Below are positions 59,180 to 64,000 of a DNA stretch of 64,000 bases, one piece after another (within the stretch, counting starts at the first letter, position 1; every line of letters begins with the position of its first letter). The stretch is from Mactromeris polynyma (Eukaryota > Mollusca > Bivalvia > Venerida > Mactridae). A program made the position numbers and the translations under genes. The notes below the pieces were generated by a model. The model was not told where the DNA came from, did not search any database, and was given only the letters and a program-made list of their open reading frames with translations. The stretch is taken from the NCBI GenBank assembly GCA_032209605.1, contig JASFXZ010000008.1, forward strand, positions 248,001 to 312,000, given 5' to 3'.

Positions 59180-60112
59180 ATAGAAGTCGATGAGGAAGTG
59201 CCTCATACAAAGCCATCAGCCTTACATTAAAAGACGGAGAAATGTGAAGGTCGCCTGGAAAAAGTACAACTGTATCAGTTCGCTTTTATGACAATGGAAA
59301 CAATTCAGTCACCCATCACACATACTGAATAGCCTAATCAAGAAACGTAACAATGGTTCGATTTCAGACATTCATACGATTTCATTCAAACACAATATTC
59401 GTATAGTTTAGTATACAGAAGACCTACATAAAGATGTAACTCTTCTAAAACATCACATGCTTGTAAAAGGACTACATATAACGTACTTTTAACGATGTGG
59501 TAATAATAACTTACAGTAATAAACGTGGTTAGAGTCCTCAAGCTTTGCAAAGAAACGTATTTACTCTCCACAGAAAATCTAATTTTCTGAAGTTTCTTGT
59601 AGGATTACGAGAAGGTTCTGGTTTTATTAACGTGCTAACCGCAGTAGCATTGCCATAATTTATTGCGTGAATTTTTTGACAAATTCGCGCAACTTTGTTA
59701 CAGAAAGTGCCATATGTCTTCGCTTGTTGCCTATTATTACATCCAAGGCTCTAAATGCGACAGATATATTCGAGTTGATTACTTGACTGGCGATGGAACT
59801 CTGTCTTTTGTCTATCGAACACTTGTTTATTTATAGCATTTGGTGTTATAATAGATTGTTTACTTTGACACGAGTTCCTTTCGTGCGACATTTCTTAATT
59901 ATGACACCCGTTAATTGCTTCTTTTGCAGTTCAACTTAACTATTTTAACGCCAATTTAAGTGTAGCCGCTCCAGAACTAAGTTGAAAATATAATGCAGTA
60001 AAGGTCATAATTGAAGCGTTTGTATTTATTACCACTGTGTCGCTAATTAAGGACAGCGATTTTAAAATGCCACGTGGTTTCATTCATTTCTAGGGTCCAT
60101 GGTAAGTTGGCT
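59180..60112. other. No supported feature
   Basis: AT-rich; no signal. Confidence 0.5.
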
Positions 60113-60113
60113 T

Positions 60114-60187
60114 AGCAAAAATAGCATAGTGGTCAACATAACGGACCGGCAATACGAAACCCGGGTTCGAATCCCGGTAGCGCCATT
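60114..60187 (+). tRNA. tRNA-like sequence, probably pseudogene or SINE head
   Basis: A perfect A box (TAGCATAGTGG, 60122-60132) and a perfect B box (GGTTCGAATCC, 60164-60174) stand at normal tRNA spacing. The T-arm CCGGG-TTCGAAT-CCCGG is intact. The acceptor strand tagcgcc pairs only partly with ggcttag, the D-arm has two mismatched pairs, and the anticodon loop lacks the usual T before the anticodon, so no amino acid can be assigned. Pol III promoter competence is plausible; a functional tRNA is unlikely. Confidence 0.45.
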
Positions 60188-60294
60188 GACCGACTTTATT
60201 TTAAGTAAAAACGGCGCTGTTGTCAATGAACAATTATGACAAAATATGAAGCGTGCCTGAATGTTTTAAGCTTTTAATATGAAGTGAAAACAAC

Positions 60295-60382
60295 AAAACA
60301 TTGGGCACTGAGGAGGTGCAAGTGCAAACATGAACGGGAAGAGGGTTGCAAGGAATGGTCTAACTATGAGTTATAAGGACGA
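60295..60382 (-). mobile_element. RepA internal fragment (60.3 kb)
   Basis: 'acattgggcactgaggaggtgcaagtgcaaacatgaacggga' and 'ttgcaaggaatggtc' match the central RepA region reversed. Confidence 0.5.
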
Positions 60383-60384
60383 CA

Positions 60385-60972
60385 CATCACATTAATCACT
60401 GATACGTTTATTTAGTTAACTGCACACCCGAATAATTCTTATAAATGTATTGATATAAAGAAATTTAATGACCTTTTCAAATAATATGCCGAATATAAAC
60501 CTTAATTGAACGACTTTGTTTAATCCTTAACATATATTATTAGACTCTAAATTAATAATTATGACCAGGATATCCCTAAATAGTATGATTTAGTTGCTGT
60601 TAAATAATTCACAATATATAGATCCAAATATCTAAATATTCGACTAAAAGAGACAACGTTTTGCGGCAAAATAATATACTATGAACAGATTCTAAGATGT
60701 AAAAGTTCGGTTTAAACGCTAAACTGTAGTGGCTATATTGACCTGGATGGCCAGCAAACCTTAGCCAAGAATACAGAGATGCATATCTTTATATACCCCA
60801 ATCAGTGTGTTGAGATTAAATGTAAAAGATGAGAGATCAGATACACTTACAACTAGTCAAATATATAGTAAGTAGCATGGGCGATTTAACTGTCTCTGAC
60901 CAATGAAATAAATGCTTATTAAAAAAGAAAAAATACAAGATTACCTGAAATAGAGATAAAGTTGTTTACAGT
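60385..60972. other. No supported feature
   Basis: AT-rich; no signal. Confidence 0.5.
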
Positions 60973-60974
60973 GA

Positions 60975-61335
60975 AACGACTTCCCACACAGATTCAAGGG
61001 AAACATTAACCTAAGAAACATTTGGATTTGTGGAGGTGTAAGAGCAAACATCTATGGGAATGGGGAAGCCAGGAATTGACTTGTTGACAATCAAAAACAA
61101 CCGTGGAAAATGTAAGAGAATAACAAGCTGGGAAATAATTTGAAGGGGTAGAACACACCGCATGACAAGCTTAGAAAGCCAGTGGCCACGGATGAAACAG
61201 TGTATCATGTCACGGAACTGCACGGGGTGAAAGGGGGTCGTAACATTCATCTGAAACACAAAATAATAATCATAAACCGGTTTCCAGTCTTGGAACTGCC
61301 ACTAAAAATAACGAGGGTTTAAATCGATTGGACTA
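60975..61335 (-). mobile_element. RepA copy (61.0 kb), subfamily variant
   Basis: Reverse complement: 'cttcccacacagattcaagggaaacattaacctaagaaacatttgg', 'gtggaggtgtaagagcaaacat', 'gaaagccagtggccac', then 'ttccagtcttggaactgccac' and 'gagggtttaaatc' at the element 5' side. It resembles the 0.9 and 35.1 kb copies more than the G-run copies. Confidence 0.6.
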
Positions 61336-61337
61336 GA

Positions 61338-61982
61338 AACTGGGGAAACCAGCGACAATATGTAAAGAAAGAAATAACATCATTACACAAGTAAATAAAG
61401 TATGAACATAGCATTCCAAATTGAATTGAATTATGAAGTTCCATGATTTTAGGTAATGAGTGACACTTTTCGCATACTATTGTAATGTGGAAACGTTTAA
61501 TGGCTGTGTTAATGCGAGACCATTTTCTGTTACGTCGGTTATCGAAACAGAGGCGCCATGGAAACATTGCCGCATTCTGTGTGACCATCTGGCTCTCCTC
61601 TGCATTTTGTATTGTGATCATGAATGATTAATTAGGTAATAAATGACTTGTCAATGGTGTTGTATTGTCCAGAAGACATGTAGGTTTTGGTATACAATTA
61701 TGTGCAATAGTACAAGGATTAATATTATATAGCAACCCAGTTTCATTGCTGGTGACGACCTGATTCAATAACATCATTCTCAATTAGAATAAGTTGGAAA
61801 GCTGCCATCATACAAAATTAGACGCTTAGGTCTAATAATCATCTAATAATTCTGTCTGATGATTACATATTTTATGTTATTTGGATTAACGACCTCTTTA
61901 CATGTTTAACATGTGTAATTAAAACCACTAGTAACATGCATTAAGATGTTCTATTTGTTGTTCGCTTAATTCATGTTTGTTT
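61338..61982. other. No supported feature
   Basis: A 100-codon minus frame (61319-61621) has no recognisable domain. Confidence 0.45.
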
Positions 61983-61984
61983 TG

Positions 61985-62130
61985 ATAGCGAGACAATTCC
62001 TTTGTTACCCACCCCCTTACGCCTCTTAAACCCATACTGTTTCGAGGTTAGTGTTTCCCTGTGATATGTAAGGGGAGACATTGGCTTGTGTATGTAGAGT
62101 TTCCAGTAACATCTTAATCTTTCTTCCTCG
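61985..62130 (+). mobile_element. RepA 3' fragment (62.0 kb)
   Basis: 'ttttgatagcgagacaattcc', 'gggagacattggcttgtgtatgtagagtttccagtaacatctta' match the 3' end of the 0.9 kb copy in the same orientation. Confidence 0.5.
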
Positions 62131-62131
62131 T

Positions 62132-62556
62132 GCTTTTGGGATGACTTTGTGCTTTTTCTGCTCGACTTCTCCATTAATTTTCTTTTAGAAGTGTCAAATT
62201 TAATTATCACTAATCAATGACGTGTATCATACTGCACTAAAATAATTCTTTCATTTGTGCTTTTTCAAAAGTTAAATAGAAATCATACATTCAGCAAAAT
62301 TTGCTGTGCCAAAAACAGGGGCTTTCAAGCTTCGTAGAAATGTGGTGTTGGAAAGAACAAAGAAAAACACATCGAGTTAAATAATATATTTACTGAATTA
62401 TTTTTTATGTTTTTGAATATAAGGTAATGTAAGAAGTGACATATTAGAAACAGCATATTTATTGACAAAGGGCTTGACAAGTATACAAAGGCGATAGTAC
62501 TAGCGTACTTTTCAAGCACATCCATTGTTGGAAGTCCATTGTTGGAATTGCGTACA
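62132..62556. other. No supported feature
   Basis: AT-rich. 'tccattgttggaa' is repeated twice at about 62521-62547. Confidence 0.45.
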
Positions 62557-62557
62557 T

Positions 62558-62887
62558 CTGGGTCTTGGATTATAACAGATACTACGCTCATTCACAAAAT
62601 TTACTCAAATGAGTCTGATAGTGACTCATATTGAATTTGAACATGTACGATAATATAAGATGAGTGCTGATTAATCTTCGTGACCCAATATACAATAGAA
62701 CATAATAATGACTCCCATATATCATAATTTGTTTATTACCATAAACTCTCAAAGAAAATTTAGCACTCGTTTGACATTTCCATGCATTTTCCACACTCAA
62801 ACTTTCAATATCTGACAATTAAGAGAACATTTAATGATTTGAGATTTGAATGCTCAGTGCAAGTATCCGTTATTACCAAGGGCCTAG
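62558..62887. mobile_element. CTGGGCCC-ended MITE, copy 2
   Basis: 330 bases. Left end ctgggtcttggattataaca then 'gatac'; right end reversed ctaggcccttggtaataacg then 'gatacttgcactgagc'. The interior is AT-rich and shares 'ctcaaa' and 'actcccatat' blocks with the 25.2 kb copy. A 76-codon minus frame within it is not a gene. Confidence 0.65.
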
Positions 62888-62889
62888 TT

Positions 62890-64000
62890 CTGTGTTGCTT
62901 TCTAATAACATCTCGCATGTGTTTTATAGTTACCAGTTTTGTCTGAGTCTCTATTGCACCTTTTTTCACAGTAATTGCCAACGTACGAACTTGTTGTGAG
63001 TTTCTGTTTCATGAAATAAGGGAAAATACTTAATCTTTCAGTATATATCGCGATACTGTCTCTCTCGAGGCCTTATTTATTGTGTTGTATGCAAATAACT
63101 TTGCACTGTACCACAAACACATCTGTATTCATTGTTAGTTACTTCATTATTTATGCATTATACGACAGATACACTGTATATTTTTTTCCATCGTCACGTC
63201 GATGATAAAATCAGCAAACATGTACAATTGAAAACATAACTTGGGTGCCTCAACGTAAAAGTCACTTGTTAGTATCGGAGCGTTACGGGAAACGATTGTT
63301 GAATAACAAGTATCACGGAATTGGCTAAAATTCATTTCTTGAATTGATTGAACTCGAACCGGATAATGTATCACTATTAGAAATTTTAACTTTTAATACA
63401 AGCAAGTTTCGTGTTAAGCTAATAGGCAAGGTTCTCTACAACAAGAACCCGAGATGCACTTGAAACACTAAAGCTTCTGTTCATCACATTATACTTGCTA
63501 AGTGCCTGCAAGGAAATTTCACTGCCATGTTTTTATCAAGGCGTTTTTCCAGTTAATTATCTTTTAATATTCGCATAAAGTTTACGGATTTATGATCAAC
63601 TTTGAAATATAAAAATGACAATCTCCAGTCTTTATTTCCCATTTTCCATTTCAGAGCTTGGAATCCTAGTTGGGGCGAAGCTTGGTTTCACTGATATTTT
63701 AGTTATGTTAAAGATATATTGCGGTTTTGCGTTTAAGAATAAATATACAGTTGTACCTTCAAAAATATTTTAGTTGAAAATAAATTTATTCAACATTACC
63801 AAGTAAAATAAAAAAACGCGGCTGGTACTTCAATTATGATTTATCATTTATAGTTATTACCATTGTACATACGTTTACCTGGTTATAAATGTGAATTGTT
63901 TCTTGAAATGATGCAAAACGGATGTTTTAACTATTTATTCAATGCAATAAATCGGACAGATGACTATAGTGAACACTGTGGTGCAGGGAGAACCACAAAT
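62890..64000. other. No supported feature
   Basis: AT-rich to the end of the window; no signal. Confidence 0.5.

Noticed and set aside
59386..59571. Minus frame ending near a GTAAGT donor at about 59.51 kb
   Set aside because: The first codon is GTG and no acceptor or partner exon is visible. It is no better than chance.
60114..60187. Functional tRNA gene
   Set aside because: A and B boxes are perfect, but the acceptor and D arms mispair and the anticodon loop is abnormal, so it is kept only as a tRNA-like sequence.

Overview
The window is AT-rich, intron-containing-style animal DNA with no bacterial gene layout: no dense long ORFs, no operons, no rRNA. Several repeats point to a mollusc, most likely a bivalve. 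These are a dimeric repeat carrying TGACCTTGACCTT, a degenerate 'TTTATGTCCCCAAAG' repeat, tRNA-headed SINE fragments, and a satellite core between inverted arms that resembles the bivalve 'pearl' elements. The lineage is inferred from memory of such repeats, not from a search. No protein-coding gene can be called with confidence, and no open frame encodes a domain I recognise. The longest frames sit on repeats (9.26, 4.03, 13.78, 0.90, 8.23 kb) or lack an ATG (46.24 kb).

The best gene candidate lies at 9.97-16.62 kb on the + strand. A possible 5' exon ends in CAG|GTAAGA. A 66-base exon with a strong acceptor and GTAAGT donor carries an ATG in good context. A 39-base exon and a phase-compatible exon follow, with amphipathic, coiled-coil-like peptide and a stop. 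The reading phase agrees at each proposed junction, but each match could arise by chance.

Repeats dominate. An unclassified interspersed family (here RepA, about 330-470 bases) has at least a dozen full or partial copies: 0.9, 3.3, 8.3, 10.5, 16.8, 17.8, 24.0, 35.1, 54.1, 58.7, 60.3, 61.0 and 62.0 kb. One copy interrupts one arm of a diverged duplication (4.29-5.80 versus 7.75-8.97 kb), which gives an approximate empty site. Five small inverted-repeat element groups occur: CAGTCGGACC-ended (32.2, 40.9, 55.1 kb), CAGTAAAACC-ended (24.9, 25.7, 39.0 kb), CTGGGCCC-ended (25.2, 62.6 kb), a 530-base element with perfect 23-base ends (36.4 kb), and a CGAGGGGTGATC-ended element (39.7 kb).

Three large tandem arrays are present. 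One is an exact 18 x 22-base array at 9.26 kb. One is a 41-base array at 19.74-20.65 kb whose unit is itself a dimer of about 20 bases. One is a roughly 31-base array at 28.76-29.57 kb. Older dispersed duplications pair 6.6 with 11.3, 6.9 with 13.8, 14.6 with 55.8 and 30.8 with 38.5 kb. The remaining DNA looks like intergenic or intronic sequence with no feature I can support.
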